DNA of 64,000 nt from Caloramator quimbayensis (GTDB lineage: Bacteria; Bacillota; Clostridia; Clostridiales; Caloramatoraceae), in the NCBI RefSeq assembly GCF_900167605.1, contig NZ_FUYH01000006.1, positions 62,001 through 126,000 on the forward strand, written 5' to 3'. Both the position numbers and the translations under genes were made by a program. Below the pieces are notes generated by a model. The model was not told the DNA's origin. It saw nothing but the letters and a program-made list of their open reading frames with translations, and did not search any database. Shown one piece after another: positions 19,989 to 29,118 of this stretch (its first letter is position 1; every line of letters starts with the position of its first letter).

Positions 19989-20174
19989 AGCTCATAAAAC
20001 TGCACAGCCAATCTTTTCCGTTTATTTAGAAACTCTAAGACTTGCTTCCTTGAAAATTAAGAACTTTTGGAACTCGCTACGCTCAAACAACCAAAAGTTC
20101 TAAAATTTTCAGCGTCAGCTTCGTCAAGAGTTTCTAAAATTCACTTTATATTGGCCTTAGCAGTATTATGAGCT
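19989..20174. repeat. 186-bp imperfect palindrome between convergent genes
   Basis: Outer arms at 19989-20011 and 20151-20174 are near-complementary (both ends read AGCTCATAA inwards). A second pair lies at 20025-20036 and 20127-20139 (TTTAGAAACTCT), and a third, the strongest, at 20052-20070 and 20091-20110 with a perfect 10-bp core (GAACTTTTGG). The loop contains AACTCGCTACGCTCAAAC, GC-richer than the surroundings. It could be a MITE-like element, a REP-type palindrome or a large bidirectional terminator. No coding capacity is visible. Confidence 0.6.
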
Positions 20175-20192
20175 CAGCCTTATTATATGGTT

Positions 20193-21275
20193 TTATGGTA
20201 TTCTCCTTGCACGGTTATAGTCGCTTCTGTTAAGAGGAGATATTTTAATAACGTCGCCGGTTCTTGGAGCATGAATGAAGCAGTTGTCTCCAACATAAAT
20301 TCCAACATGATGGATAGGATTACCAAAGAATACAAGATCCCCTGGCCTTAATTCATTTCTTGAAACTGGTATACCTTGGGTTGCCTGATCCCGCGATACT
20401 CTGTATAAATTTTTCCCAAAATGAGCAAAAACATATCTTGTAAAACCAGAACAATCGAAACCATTTGGAGTCTCTCCGCCCCATACATATTTTACACCAA
20501 GGAATTTCATAGCATAGGCAACTACTGCTTCACCGCTGTAGCTTGCGGTGCTTTTATTAGCATATTTTTTTTTCAATTCTGCTATCTGTTTTTTAGTAGC
20601 TTCTATATCCTTTTGATACTGAGCAATTCTTGCAGCATAGTATCTTCTTTTTTGCTCAAGCTGAGCTATAAGTCTTTGCTGTTCATCTTTTTTAGCGTTT
20701 AAAGATTGGAGCTTATTTTGATTTTCTGCTTTTAATTCAGCGAGCTTATTTTTTTCATTAACGAGTTTTTCTTTTTCTATTACAATTTTTTCCTTTTTGT
20801 TTTTTAAATCGTTTATAAGATTGTTATCATAGACAACGATTTTTTTTATCATATCATATCGGGCAAGAAAATCGCTAAGGTTTTTTGAAGATAGAAGTAT
20901 ATATAAATAGCCCAAGTTGCCATTCATATAAAGAACTCTCATTCTTTGGTTAAATATCTGCTGCTCTTTTTCTATATCCTTTTGCGCATTCTTTATATTT
21001 TTTTCGGCAATTGAAATGTTTTTCTTTGTTTCATTTATTTTATTATTTAAATCACTTATCTGATTTAAAATATCTTCAATTTGACCGTCTAATATTTCAA
21101 TGCTGCTTTCCATTTGATCCATTTGACGTAAAATATCATTGTATGTATTTCTGCTTTGCTGAAGCTGCCTTTGCTGAGTTTTTAATCTATTTGAAAGCGG
21201 ATCAGCTATTGCTGTTGTTGATAAAAAAACAGACAATGTTAATCCAACAATAAAAGTTATATGAATTTTCTTCAA
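20193..21275 (-). CDS. Secreted NlpC/P60 peptidoglycan endopeptidase with coiled coil
   Basis: A 360-residue protein with a signal peptide (residues 1-24, ending TTAIADP), a long coiled coil from about 28 to 230 rich in Gln, Lys and Glu, and an NlpC/P60 domain from about 250. Catalytic Cys is in NGFDCSGFTRY, His in HHVGIYVGD, and the third polar residue is near FIHAPRTGDV. The layout matches CwlO and PcsB hydrolases that cut peptidoglycan stem peptides during growth and are held inactive or recruited through the coiled coil (family knowledge). The gene stands alone on the minus strand. Confidence 0.9.
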   Translation of the reverse strand: MKKIHITFIVGLTLSVFLSTTAIADPLSNRLKTQQRQLQQSRNTYNDILRQMDQMESSIEILDGQIEDILNQISDLNNKINETKKNISIAEKNIKNAQKDIEKEQQIFNQRMRVLYMNGNLGYLYILLSSKNLSDFLARYDMIKKIVVYDNNLINDLKNKKEKIVIEKEKLVNEKNKLAELKAENQNKLQSLNAKKDEQQRLIAQLEQKRRYYAARIAQYQKDIEATKKQIAELKKKYANKSTASYSGEAVVAYAMKFLGVKYVWGGETPNGFDCSGFTRYVFAHFGKNLYRVSRDQATQGIPVSRNELRPGDLVFFGNPIHHVGIYVGDNCFIHAPRTGDVIKISPLNRSDYNRARRIP

Positions 21276-21447
21276 GCTTGTCCCATCCCTTCAGAAAAAA
21301 ATATTATGTATAAAAAATCATAAACATGTCGTATAATTATATAAAATATTATAACATTACTATATAATAAAATCAAAATAGCAAATTTTGGTTTAATATG
21401 ATAAATTAAAACTAACAAAGGTTAAAATTTATTTTTGGTGGTGTATT

Positions 21448-23259
21448 ATGTTAAATGAATTACAAAGATGCGAAATTATAGAAAAGATTCCTGTGGGAGT
21501 TATTGTAGTAGATACTGAGAAAAAAATAATTGAGATAAACAGAAAGGCAAAGGATATATTTGGAATTAAATACAGAATTGATTTAGGACATGATGAAGGG
21601 AAAATAGAAGAGGGAGATATAGTTATTATTGGAGACAACTCTATTGGACTTGATGATGGAGGAATTGATAATAATGATTTTAAAAGCTTAGGGATAAAAG
21701 AGAAAATAAAAAAAGGTTCTGCTTTTGTTTACATAGGAAAATATAAAATTGGAGGAGAATATAAATGTAAAGATGTACAAAGCAGAGAAATTTTAAGCTT
21801 AGAAAAATATATTTCAGGTAAACAATGTAAAGTGGAAATAGATTTTTTAAGTAAGATGATAAATATTAAAGTTGATGAAAAACAATTTCCATATAAATAT
21901 ATTAAAGGAATTGGACATGTTGTTATTTTAGATAGAAAGAGTGGAAACATAAAATTTTATCAAAGCAAAGGATACAGCGTGAGGAAAGAAGATTTAAAAA
22001 GCATTTTAAACGGTAAAACTTTTATGAAAAAGTTTTCAGGTTTAGATATGGAAACTGATGTTATTGGAGAAAAAATAATAGATGTTTTAGGAACTTCAGC
22101 AGGAATTCAAACTTTAATAAAGGCTGTCGAAGGGAATGAAACGAATTTTGTTAATGAATATGATGAAATAAATGGAAGACCAGTGAGATGCAGTGTATAT
22201 CAGATTAAGAAAAAGAATAAAATTGATGGTGCATTCATATTGGTTGAAGATTTATCAGAAATAAATAAAATAATAAATGAAAAGGAAGAAATACTAAAAA
22301 AGCTTCTTGAGATTGAAGATACGGTATATAATCCCTTTGATTCTATTATTGGCGAGAGCAAAATAATACAGGAATTAAAATGTTATGCCAAAAAAGCGGC
22401 ACTTTCTAATTCTACTATTCTTCTTCTTGGAGAGAGTGGTACCGGTAAAAGTAAGCTCGCCCGTGCGATTCATGAATATAGCGATAGAAAAGAAAAGAGA
22501 TTTGTTGAATTGAATTGTGGTGCTTTATCAGAAAATTTACTTGAAAGCGAGCTTTTTGGTTATGAAAAAGGAGCATTTACTGGAGCGAGAAAGGAAGGTA
22601 AAAAGGGATTAATTGAAAGTGCACAGGGTGGAACTCTTTTTCTTGATGAAATATCCGAAATGCCTTTGAATTTGCAGGTAAAACTGCTCCATGTTATTCA
22701 AAATAAAAAGTTTCTTCCTGTTGGTTCTATTGAACCTAAAGATATTGATGTAAGGTTTATATGCGCTTCAAACAGAGACTTAAAAAAGATGGTAGAGAAT
22801 GGAGAGTTTAGAGAGGATTTATATTATAGAATAAATGTTATTCCAATACTAATCCCTCCACTAAGAAGCAGAAAGGAAGATTTATATCTATTAACTGAAT
22901 CTTTAATAAGAGAAATAACAAAAAAAGAGAACATGGATTATAAAGTTTTGTCAGATGAAGCCTTTAATAAATTATATTCTTATGATTTCCCAGGAAATGT
23001 AAGAGAGCTTGAGAATATTTTGGAAAGAGCAGTTAACATTTGCGAAGGAAATACAATTACTGATAAGGAAATTATGCTCAATTATGATAAAAGTATTTCA
23101 ACAAAAACCTTAAAAGAAATACTTGAGGATGCAGAAAAAAAAGCAATAGTAAACTGCTTAAAAAAATACGATGGTGATAAAAATATGGCTATGAAGGCTC
23201 TTGATATTAAAAAGACATCTTTTTATGAAAAAATAAAAAAATATGGAATCAAACTATAG
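21448..23259 (+). CDS. Sigma-54-dependent transcriptional activator with PAS sensor
   Basis: A 603-residue enhancer-binding protein. The N-terminal PAS-like segment ([21 protein letters not shown]) is followed by a sensor region of unknown type up to about 290. The AAA+ domain has Walker A GESGTGKS, the sigma-54 contact loop GAFTGA, Walker [11 protein letters not shown] and the R-finger region [10 protein letters not shown]. The C-terminal Fis-like helix-turn-helix ([17 protein letters not shown]) is intact. Such proteins activate RpoN promoters only. A consensus -24/-12 promoter lies 164 bases after its stop, in front of lysA, with a palindromic site between, so lysA is its likely target. 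The signal sensed is unknown. Confidence 0.92.
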   Translation: MLNELQRCEIIEKIPVGVIVVDTEKKIIEINRKAKDIFGIKYRIDLGHDEGKIEEGDIVIIGDNSIGLDDGGIDNNDFKSLGIKEKIKKGSAFVYIGKYKIGGEYKCKDVQSREILSLEKYISGKQCKVEIDFLSKMINIKVDEKQFPYKYIKGIGHVVILDRKSGNIKFYQSKGYSVRKEDLKSILNGKTFMKKFSGLDMETDVIGEKIIDVLGTSAGIQTLIKAVEGNETNFVNEYDEINGRPVRCSVYQIKKKNKIDGAFILVEDLSEINKIINEKEEILKKLLEIEDTVYNPFDSIIGESKIIQELKCYAKKAALSNSTILLLGESGTGKSKLARAIHEYSDRKEKRFVELNCGALSENLLESELFGYEKGAFTGARKEGKKGLIESAQGGTLFLDEISEMPLNLQVKLLHVIQNKKFLPVGSIEPKDIDVRFICASNRDLKKMVENGEFREDLYYRINVIPILIPPLRSRKEDLYLLTESLIREITKKENMDYKVLSDEAFNKLYSYDFPGNVRELENILERAVNICEGNTITDKEIMLNYDKSISTKTLKEILEDAEKKAIVNCLKKYDGDKNMAMKALDIKKTSFYEKIKKYGIKL

Positions 23260-23278
23260 TTCATAAATACGGAATACT

Positions 23279-23351
23279 ATCCGCAAAAACGGAATCAAAA
23301 TTCTATTATAATAAGGAATGATAATAGAATTTTGATTCCGTTTTTGCGGAT
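23279..23351. promoter_or_regulatory. 31-bp perfect palindrome: candidate upstream activator site
   Basis: Arms 23279-23309 and 23321-23351 are perfectly complementary over 31 bases with an 11-base loop. Each arm holds a smaller dyad of the form GAAT-N4-ATTC; the two dyad centres lie 35 bp apart, and an extra ACGGAAT copy occurs at 23269. The element ends 71 bases before the -24 box of the lysA promoter, a normal distance for an enhancer of a sigma-54 activator. It could also act as a transcript hairpin after the activator gene. Confidence 0.6.
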
Positions 23352-23372
23352 AAAAAGTGTACATTGAATAGT

Positions 23373-23419
23373 AAAGCCCTATTATGCTGATTGAAAATTC
23401 TTCAGTATAATAGGGCTTT
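23373..23419 (+). terminator. Terminator of the activator gene
   Basis: An 18-bp stem (one G-U pair) between 23373-23390 and 23402-23419, reading AAAGCCCTATTATGCTGA against its complement, followed by TTTGTTT on the plus strand. It lies between the palindrome and the -24 box, so it insulates lysA from read-through while leaving enhancer looping possible. Confidence 0.8.
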
Positions 23420-23422
23420 GTT

Positions 23423-23438
23423 TGGCATAGTATTTGCA
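23423..23438 (+). promoter_or_regulatory. Sigma-54 (-24/-12) promoter of lysA
   Basis: TGGCAT-AGTAT-TTGCA matches the RpoN consensus TGGCAY-N5-TTGCW, with GG and GC separated by exactly 10 bases. It lies 32 bases before the lysA start and downstream of the sigma-54 activator gene and its palindromic site. Confidence 0.85.
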
Positions 23439-23469
23439 GTAATAAAAATAAAAAACTTTGGAGGAAGCT

Positions 23470-24762
23470 ATGTTAGGATACGATTTTATAGATTATAATG
23501 AAAAGGGAAATCTTACTATATCAGGATGCGACTGTGTAGAACTTGCAAAAAAATATGGAACCCCTCTTTATGTTATGAGTGAAGATGAGATAAGGAGAAG
23601 ATGTAGAGAAATCAGAGAAAATCATATTGAAAAATATAATGGTTTTGCAGTTTATGCGAGCAAAGCTTTCTTAAATAAGGAGATGTGCAGAATTATAAAA
23701 AGCGAGGGGTTAGGACTTGATGTGGTTTCAGGAGGAGAGATATATACTGCTTATTCTGCTGAATTTCCAATGGATAAGGTTATTTTCCACGGAAACAATA
23801 AGACGATGGAAGAACTTGAGATGGCAATTAAGTATGGAGTTGGAAGAATAGTAGTAGACAATTTTTATGAAATAGACTGCCTTGAGGAACTATTAAGCGT
23901 TGAAGATAGAAAAATAGATGTTCTTATAAGGATTACACCAGGGATTGATGGTCATACTCATGAATTTATTAAGACAGGACAAGTTGATTCTAAATTCGGT
24001 TTTTCTATTTTTGATGATAGTGCAGACAGAGCTTTTCAAAGGTTATTAAATCTTAAAAATATTAATATAAAAGGATTCCATTCACATATAGGTTCACAGC
24101 TTCAAGAAAATGAAATATACAAAAAAGAAATTGAAGTTTTGGCTTCATATGTTAAAAAGATTAAAGATTTATATAACTTTGAGGTTGATGAATTAAATGT
24201 AGGAGGAGGGTTTGGAATATACTATGTTGAAGGCGATATAAGGAGGAACATATCGTTCTTTACTGATGTTATAAACGAAACAGTAATATCAGAATTTAAT
24301 AGATTAAACCTTAAAAAGCCTCTTGTCATAATAGAACCTGGGAGATGGATTGTTGGGGAGGCAGGAATAACTCTATACACAATAGGATGCATAAAGGAGA
24401 TTAAAGGTGTTCGAAAATATGTAAGTGTAGATGGAGGAATGGCAGATAATCCAAGACCACCCTTATATGATGCACAATATACTGCTGTTTTAGCAAATAA
24501 AATAAATAGAAACGATGAAGAAATAGTTACTATAGCAGGAAAGTGCTGTGAATCTGGAGATATACTTATAAAGGATATTAAGCTTCAAAAGGTTGAAAGC
24601 AAAGATATATTAGCAGTACTGAGCACAGGCGCATATAATTACTCGATGGCAAGCAATTATAATAGAATGAGAAAGCCAGCTGTAGTGATGGTTTTTAGCG
24701 GCAAAGACAGGGTGATTGTAAAAAGAGAAAGTTATGAAGATTTGATTAGATATGATGTTTAA
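23470..24762 (+). CDS. lysA: Diaminopimelate decarboxylase
   Basis: A 430-residue fold-type III PLP decarboxylase. K65 in VYASKAFLNK is the PLP lysine; the family motifs HIGSQ, GGGFGIYY, EPGRWIVG and CCESGDIL follow in order, the last being typical of DapDC rather than ornithine/arginine decarboxylases. It makes L-lysine from meso-diaminopimelate. I chose ATG at 23470, with GGAGG five bases upstream; the TTG at 23458 lies before that ribosome site. The sigma-54 promoter is unusual for a lysine biosynthesis gene, and no lysine riboswitch precedes this one. Confidence 0.92.
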   Translation: MLGYDFIDYNEKGNLTISGCDCVELAKKYGTPLYVMSEDEIRRRCREIRENHIEKYNGFAVYASKAFLNKEMCRIIKSEGLGLDVVSGGEIYTAYSAEFPMDKVIFHGNNKTMEELEMAIKYGVGRIVVDNFYEIDCLEELLSVEDRKIDVLIRITPGIDGHTHEFIKTGQVDSKFGFSIFDDSADRAFQRLLNLKNINIKGFHSHIGSQLQENEIYKKEIEVLASYVKKIKDLYNFEVDELNVGGGFGIYYVEGDIRRNISFFTDVINETVISEFNRLNLKKPLVIIEPGRWIVGEAGITLYTIGCIKEIKGVRKYVSVDGGMADNPRPPLYDAQYTAVLANKINRNDEEIVTIAGKCCESGDILIKDIKLQKVESKDILAVLSTGAYNYSMASNYNRMRKPAVVMVFSGKDRVIVKRESYEDLIRYDV

Positions 24763-24774
24763 AAAACAGATTTA

Positions 24775-24800
24775 AAAGCAGGGCAAAGCCCTGTTTTTTA
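24775..24800 (+). terminator. Terminator of lysA
   Basis: CAGGGC-AAA-GCCCTG hairpin followed by six Ts, 14 bases after the lysA stop. Confidence 0.85.
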
Positions 24801-24944
24801 AATTTTGTTAACATGTTAAATTATGGAATAAAAAAATTGAAGTATGTTAAGAAAATATCGCCAATTTTAAGAAAATTTCTAAAATACATTTACGAGCCTT
24901 ATTATATTAATAGAAAAAAATTGCATAAATATACAGAAAAATTA

Positions 24945-24968
24945 TATGGAATAACATAATATTCCATA
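24945..24968. promoter_or_regulatory. Palindrome upstream of the symporter promoter, candidate operator
   Basis: A perfect 9-bp inverted repeat, TATGGAATA and TATTCCATA, with a 6-base gap, lies 54 bases before the -35 box of the symporter gene. The 336-base gene-free stretch 24763-25098 otherwise holds only the lysA terminator, a TTAACATGTTAA dyad near 24809 and the promoter at 25022. No regulator can be named. Confidence 0.4.
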
Positions 24969-25021
24969 CATAGAAAATTTGAGAATGTAATAAATACAAG
25001 GATATGTTAAACTATTAGCAA

Positions 25022-25050
25022 TTGCAAAACAATTCAAAACATATTATAAT
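25022..25050 (+). promoter_or_regulatory. SigmaA promoter of the AGCS symporter gene
   Basis: TTGCAA and a perfect TATAAT are separated by exactly 17 bases. The start codon follows about 48 bases downstream. Confidence 0.75.
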
Positions 25051-25098
25051 AATTTATGCTATATTATATTTATTCTATTTAAAGGAGGAGCTTTGTTT

Positions 25099-26466
25099 AT
25101 GGAATCATTTGCAAAAATCATTTCAACAATCGACGGCTTTATATGGGGATGGCCGCTGCTTATTATGCTTCTTGGTACACACATATTCTTAACCTTTAGA
25201 TTAAGGTTTATACAAAGGTATATCGGAAAGGCAATCAAGCTTTCAGTAACAAAGGATGATTATGGTTCAGGGGATGTAAGTCAGTTTAGTGCTCTTGCAA
25301 CAGCTCTTGCTGCAACAATTGGAACAGGAAATATAGTTGGTGTTGCAACGGCAGTAGCATTAGGGGGACCTGGTGCAGTGCTTTGGACATGGCTTACAGG
25401 TGTATTTGGAATAGCAACAAAATATGCCGAAGGACTTTTAGCAGTTAAGTATAGAGTAAAAACCTCCGATGGCACTATGGCAGGAGGGCCTATGTATGTT
25501 CTTGAATACGGTATGAAAAAGAAGTGGCTTGGAGTATTATTTGCATTGTTTGCAAGTTTAGCAGCCTTTGGAATAGGATGTATGGTACAAGCTAACTCAA
25601 TAGCTGTTATGGTAAATGAAACTTTTAAAATACCAACTTATATAACAGGTATTATAATGGCTGTATTAACTGCAGTAGTAATACTTGGAGGTATAAAGAA
25701 TATAGCAAAGGTATGCGATATCCTTGTTCCATTCATGGCAGGGTTCTATGTTTTAGGATGCATTATACTTCTTATTATGGGTTATAAAACAATTCCAGCG
25801 ACAATTGCGCTTATCTTTAAGTCAGCATTTACTGGACAGGCAGCCTTTGGAGGTTTTGCAGGTTCAACGCTTATGATGGCTATGAGATATGGTGTGTCAA
25901 GAGGACTTTTCTCGAATGAATCAGGTCTTGGAAGTGCTCCTATAGTTGCAGCAGCAGCACAGACAAGAAATCCTGTAAAACAGGCTCTTGTATCTGCAAC
26001 AGGAACTTTCTGGGATACAGTGGTTGTATGCGCTATGACAGGTATAGTTCTTGTTAATTCAGGTAAATGGGCAGAAGGATTAAAAGGTGCAGCACTTACA
26101 AAAGCAGCATTCTCTCAGATACCTGTTGTTGGACCAATAGTTCTTACAATTGGACTTTTAACCTTCGTATTTTCAACAATACTAGGATGGTCATATTATG
26201 GTGAAAAATCAATAGAATATCTGCTTGGTAAAAAGGCAATACTTCCATATAGAGTATTATGGGTAATATTTGTATATTTAGGCTCAGTATTCTCACTTGG
26301 TTTAGTATGGGATTTATCAGATCTTGCAAATGGACTTATGGCACTGCCTAACCTTATAGCTTTAATAGCTCTGAGTGGGGTTATAGTTAGTGAAACTAAA
26401 AAGTATTTATGGGATGATAACCTTGAGGCTATTTCAGAAGAGTCAATACCAATAAGAGAAAAATAA
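25099..26466 (+). CDS. Sodium:alanine/glycine symporter (AGCS family)
   Basis: A 455-residue membrane protein with about ten to eleven helices. The family signature GTGNIVGVATAVALGGPGAVLWTW-type segment, the GGPMYVLEYG loop and the SRGLFSNESGLGSAPIVAAAA motif are all present. It imports alanine, glycine or a related amino acid with Na+. ATG at 25099 is spaced well from AGGAGG; a TTG two codons earlier is possible but too close. It has its own sigmaA promoter and a terminator, so it is monocistronic. Confidence 0.93.
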   Translation: MESFAKIISTIDGFIWGWPLLIMLLGTHIFLTFRLRFIQRYIGKAIKLSVTKDDYGSGDVSQFSALATALAATIGTGNIVGVATAVALGGPGAVLWTWLTGVFGIATKYAEGLLAVKYRVKTSDGTMAGGPMYVLEYGMKKKWLGVLFALFASLAAFGIGCMVQANSIAVMVNETFKIPTYITGIIMAVLTAVVILGGIKNIAKVCDILVPFMAGFYVLGCIILLIMGYKTIPATIALIFKSAFTGQAAFGGFAGSTLMMAMRYGVSRGLFSNESGLGSAPIVAAAAQTRNPVKQALVSATGTFWDTVVVCAMTGIVLVNSGKWAEGLKGAALTKAAFSQIPVVGPIVLTIGLLTFVFSTILGWSYYGEKSIEYLLGKKAILPYRVLWVIFVYLGSVFSLGLVWDLSDLANGLMALPNLIALIALSGVIVSETKKYLWDDNLEAISEESIPIREK

Positions 26467-26470
26467 AATA

Positions 26471-26496
26471 GGCACCCTTTTGGGTGCTTTTTATTT
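26471..26496. terminator. Bidirectional terminator after the symporter gene
   Basis: GCACCC/GGGTGC hairpin with TTTT loop followed by TTTTTATTT. It also overlaps the 3' end of the convergent lipoprotein gene. Confidence 0.8.
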
Positions 26497-27525
26497 ATAT
26501 TCTTTTATATTTTTATAATCTACATAATAAATATTGCTGTTATTTGTTATAAAACAGCTTGAAATAAAAGTATTTCCTTCTATTGTTATGCATATCTTAT
26601 CAGTATTAAAATAGTCTCCAAGAGTATTAATTATACTTTGTAATATTATTTTTTCATATAGAGCATTAAGCTTAAGCCAATTTAGAAAATCCTTTGAGAA
26701 GTCAACATAAACTGTATGTTCAGGATAATTAAAATAAAGTTTATTTATTTTGGTGTCGTCAGAAATTAGGTTTAAAGTATTAAAGGGAGCACTTTTAAAA
26801 TTCTTTTCAATTATATCCTTTAATAAATCATTTGTCTTAAAGTATTCTTTGTTTTTTATATATATAATATTGCTGCTGTTATCAGGATAATAGAATTTTA
26901 TTATTTGTATAAGCTTTGAACTGTTTTCTACTTTATCTATTACTGTTTCTGATATTGAGTTGTTATCTTTATATATTGTTTTTATTGGTCCAAAACCTAA
27001 GGCATAATAATCTATTTTTGTAGAGTCTTTAGATTTAGTAGTGACTTCGAGACATTTAAATCTGCCTATGGGAGTTTCAACATCCATATCTATACCTGAA
27101 ATAAACCTTTTGCTTCCATTAGGCAAAGTCCAGCTGTTACCTAATTTTATAGGTTCTTTTAGTAATATTTCAGGCTCTTTGTTTACATAAGATGTTAAAT
27201 CGTCAATATAATTAAATTCATCCCTTAAAGTTAATAATTTAAGTTCCCCATTATCGGATTCAATTACCTGACCTGTTACAGTTGAAGGAGTCACGATTCT
27301 AAGCTGAATTCTATTTCCTTTTATATAATCAATATAAACTGTTCTGCTGCTATAGTTATTTCCCAAGCTTTGATAGGATATTTTAAAGTTGCCTTTAAAA
27401 GTGAAAAAGTCGCTTATTTTATAATTTGAATTTTTATCTTTATATTTCGTTTCAATTGAAGAGGGCGAACATGAAGAAAAAAACAATAAGCAAATTAAAG
27501 ATAAAAAAACAAGAAATCTTCTCAC
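26491..27525 (-). CDS. GerMN-domain lipoprotein, copy A
   Basis: A 344-residue lipoprotein: signal peptide with lipobox SSC at C19, a middle domain of about 200 residues containing TVYIDYIKGNRIQLRI and SWTLPNGSKRFISG, and a C-terminal GerMN domain (about 235-330) with VYVDFSKDFLNW and LQSIINTLGDYF. GerMN domains occur in sporulation and germination proteins such as GerM. It resembles the adjacent gene at 27665 across its whole length, roughly half the residues being identical, so the pair is a tandem duplication. Surface-exposed, anchored outside the membrane. Confidence 0.72.
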   Translation of the reverse strand: MRRFLVFLSLICLLFFSSCSPSSIETKYKDKNSNYKISDFFTFKGNFKISYQSLGNNYSSRTVYIDYIKGNRIQLRIVTPSTVTGQVIESDNGELKLLTLRDEFNYIDDLTSYVNKEPEILLKEPIKLGNSWTLPNGSKRFISGIDMDVETPIGRFKCLEVTTKSKDSTKIDYYALGFGPIKTIYKDNNSISETVIDKVENSSKLIQIIKFYYPDNSSNIIYIKNKEYFKTNDLLKDIIEKNFKSAPFNTLNLISDDTKINKLYFNYPEHTVYVDFSKDFLNWLKLNALYEKIILQSIINTLGDYFNTDKICITIEGNTFISSCFITNNSNIYYVDYKNIKEYK

Positions 27526-27664
27526 AATATCCCTCCCTTTATGTTATTAACAATATTATACAATAATATGGAAGGAATTAACATACATATATTTGTATTC
27601 ATATAAACAAAATAATAATTTAAATTTTATTAATTCATTTAAAATATAATTATATTAAAGTGTT

Positions 27665-28708
27665 CTATTGATATTCTTTAACATTTTTATAATCGACGAA
27701 GAAGGGTTCTCCTTCTTTAACTTCAAAATGACCTGAAGAATATGGAATGCCGTCAAGTGTTATATATACCTTATCAACATTGTAATGATCACCTAAAGTG
27801 TTGGTTACGCTTTGAAGTATAAGGCTTTCCAAAGAAGAACCTGCGTTCATTTCAGAAACAAATTCCTTTGAAAAATCCACATAAACTTTATTTTCGGCTC
27901 TATTTAAGTATAGGCTGTTTATTTTAGTACTGCTGCTCATCAATTTAAAGTTTCCCTTAGGAGATTTTTTAAAGTACTTTTCAAATACATCTTTTAAATT
28001 ATCGTTTGTTTTAAAAACAATTTTTTCCTTCATAAAAATCGTTCTATCATTATTAAAATCAGGATAGTAGAATTTGATAGTCTGATTTACTAAAGCATCT
28101 TTTTCAACCTTTGACAAATTTGTTTCTACAGTAAAATCCTTTGATTTGTAAAGAGTTTTAACATGACCTATATTTTGTACATAATAATCATAGGTTGTTG
28201 AATCAGGATATTCTGTTGTAACTTCTAAAGCTTTGAATTTTCCGTAGGGAACTTGAATGTCAACATCGGTATTTGAAATATATCTTTTATAACCATTGGG
28301 TAAGGTCCAGCTTGTTCCTTTTTTGAGAGGCTCTTTTAATAGTATTTCTGGATTACTATTATCATAGGATGTCAAATCATCACGGTTATAGAATTCTTCA
28401 ACAGAAGCAATTAACCTTAATTCTCCATCTTTGTTTTCAATAACCTGACCAATAATAGTTCCTGGGTTCAAAACTCTTAGTTGAACTCTATTACCTTTAA
28501 TATAATCAATATATGTTTCCTTCTCAGCATATTCATTTCCTATACCTTCATATTTCATCCTTATGTTTGGAGTAAAAGGAAAATAATCACTAATTTTAGG
28601 AGTAATTTCTTGAGATGGTTCATTAGAAATATTGTTTTGTTTATAAGGAACATTAGAACAGGAAGTCAATGAAAGTGTTAATAAAATTATAATAAATATT
28701 CTTTTCAT
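27665..28708 (-). CDS. GerMN-domain lipoprotein, copy B
   Basis: A 347-residue paralogue of the lipoprotein at 26491. The signal peptide ends in LTSC (C17), the middle domain repeats TYIDYIKGNRVQLRV and SWTLPNGYKRYIS, and the GerMN domain shows VYVDFSKEFV and LQSVTNTLGDHY. I start it at ATG 28708, six bases after AGGAGG; a longer in-frame extension to 28822 lacks a ribosome site and would bury the signal peptide. A 140-base gap separates the copies, so they may be transcribed separately. A role in sporulation or germination is inferred from the domain only. Confidence 0.75.
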   Translation of the reverse strand: MKRIFIIILLTLSLTSCSNVPYKQNNISNEPSQEITPKISDYFPFTPNIRMKYEGIGNEYAEKETYIDYIKGNRVQLRVLNPGTIIGQVIENKDGELRLIASVEEFYNRDDLTSYDNSNPEILLKEPLKKGTSWTLPNGYKRYISNTDVDIQVPYGKFKALEVTTEYPDSTTYDYYVQNIGHVKTLYKSKDFTVETNLSKVEKDALVNQTIKFYYPDFNNDRTIFMKEKIVFKTNDNLKDVFEKYFKKSPKGNFKLMSSSTKINSLYLNRAENKVYVDFSKEFVSEMNAGSSLESLILQSVTNTLGDHYNVDKVYITLDGIPYSSGHFEVKEGEPFFVDYKNVKEYQ

Positions 28709-28906
28709 TTTTACCTCCTTTTTACCGCTGTACTGCGATAAAAAATATAATAGTGTTTTAAATGAATTGATTACTAAGTTCTTTGTGATTATTATACTAC
28801 TAATTTTAGTAAATTTATACATAATTATATTGATGGAGTTTAAACAAAAACTGCATATTATTTTTACTTTTGTAGAAAATAATCATTGAAAAAGGAGGAG
28901 ATAAAA

Positions 28907-29089
28907 TTGATAAATAAAGAGCAGCTTATGGCTGTAGCAGCAAGTTGCAGCGAATATAGTCCCAAAAAAAATGATAATTCATTTTTAAACTACAGCGGGG
29001 TTAGTTGTGAAAACTGTTCCCATTATGATGGAAATCGATGTATGATAAACGTTTATGACAAGGTTCTTAATGGATTGGACCAATCTTAA
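28907..29089 (+). CDS. Small cysteine-containing protein
   Basis: A 60-residue protein with four cysteines (one near residue 14, then SCENCSHYDGNRC). The CxxC-x7-C arrangement could hold a metal, or mark a small structural or spore protein. I do not recognise the family. The start is TTG at 28907, four to six bases after GGAGGAG; the upstream in-frame TTG at 28886 lies before the ribosome site. It is divergent from the GerMN genes. Confidence 0.55.
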   Translation: MINKEQLMAVAASCSEYSPKKNDNSFLNYSGVSCENCSHYDGNRCMINVYDKVLNGLDQS

Positions 29090-29118
29090 TATTATTTTGT
29101 AAAAAAATATTGGATTTG

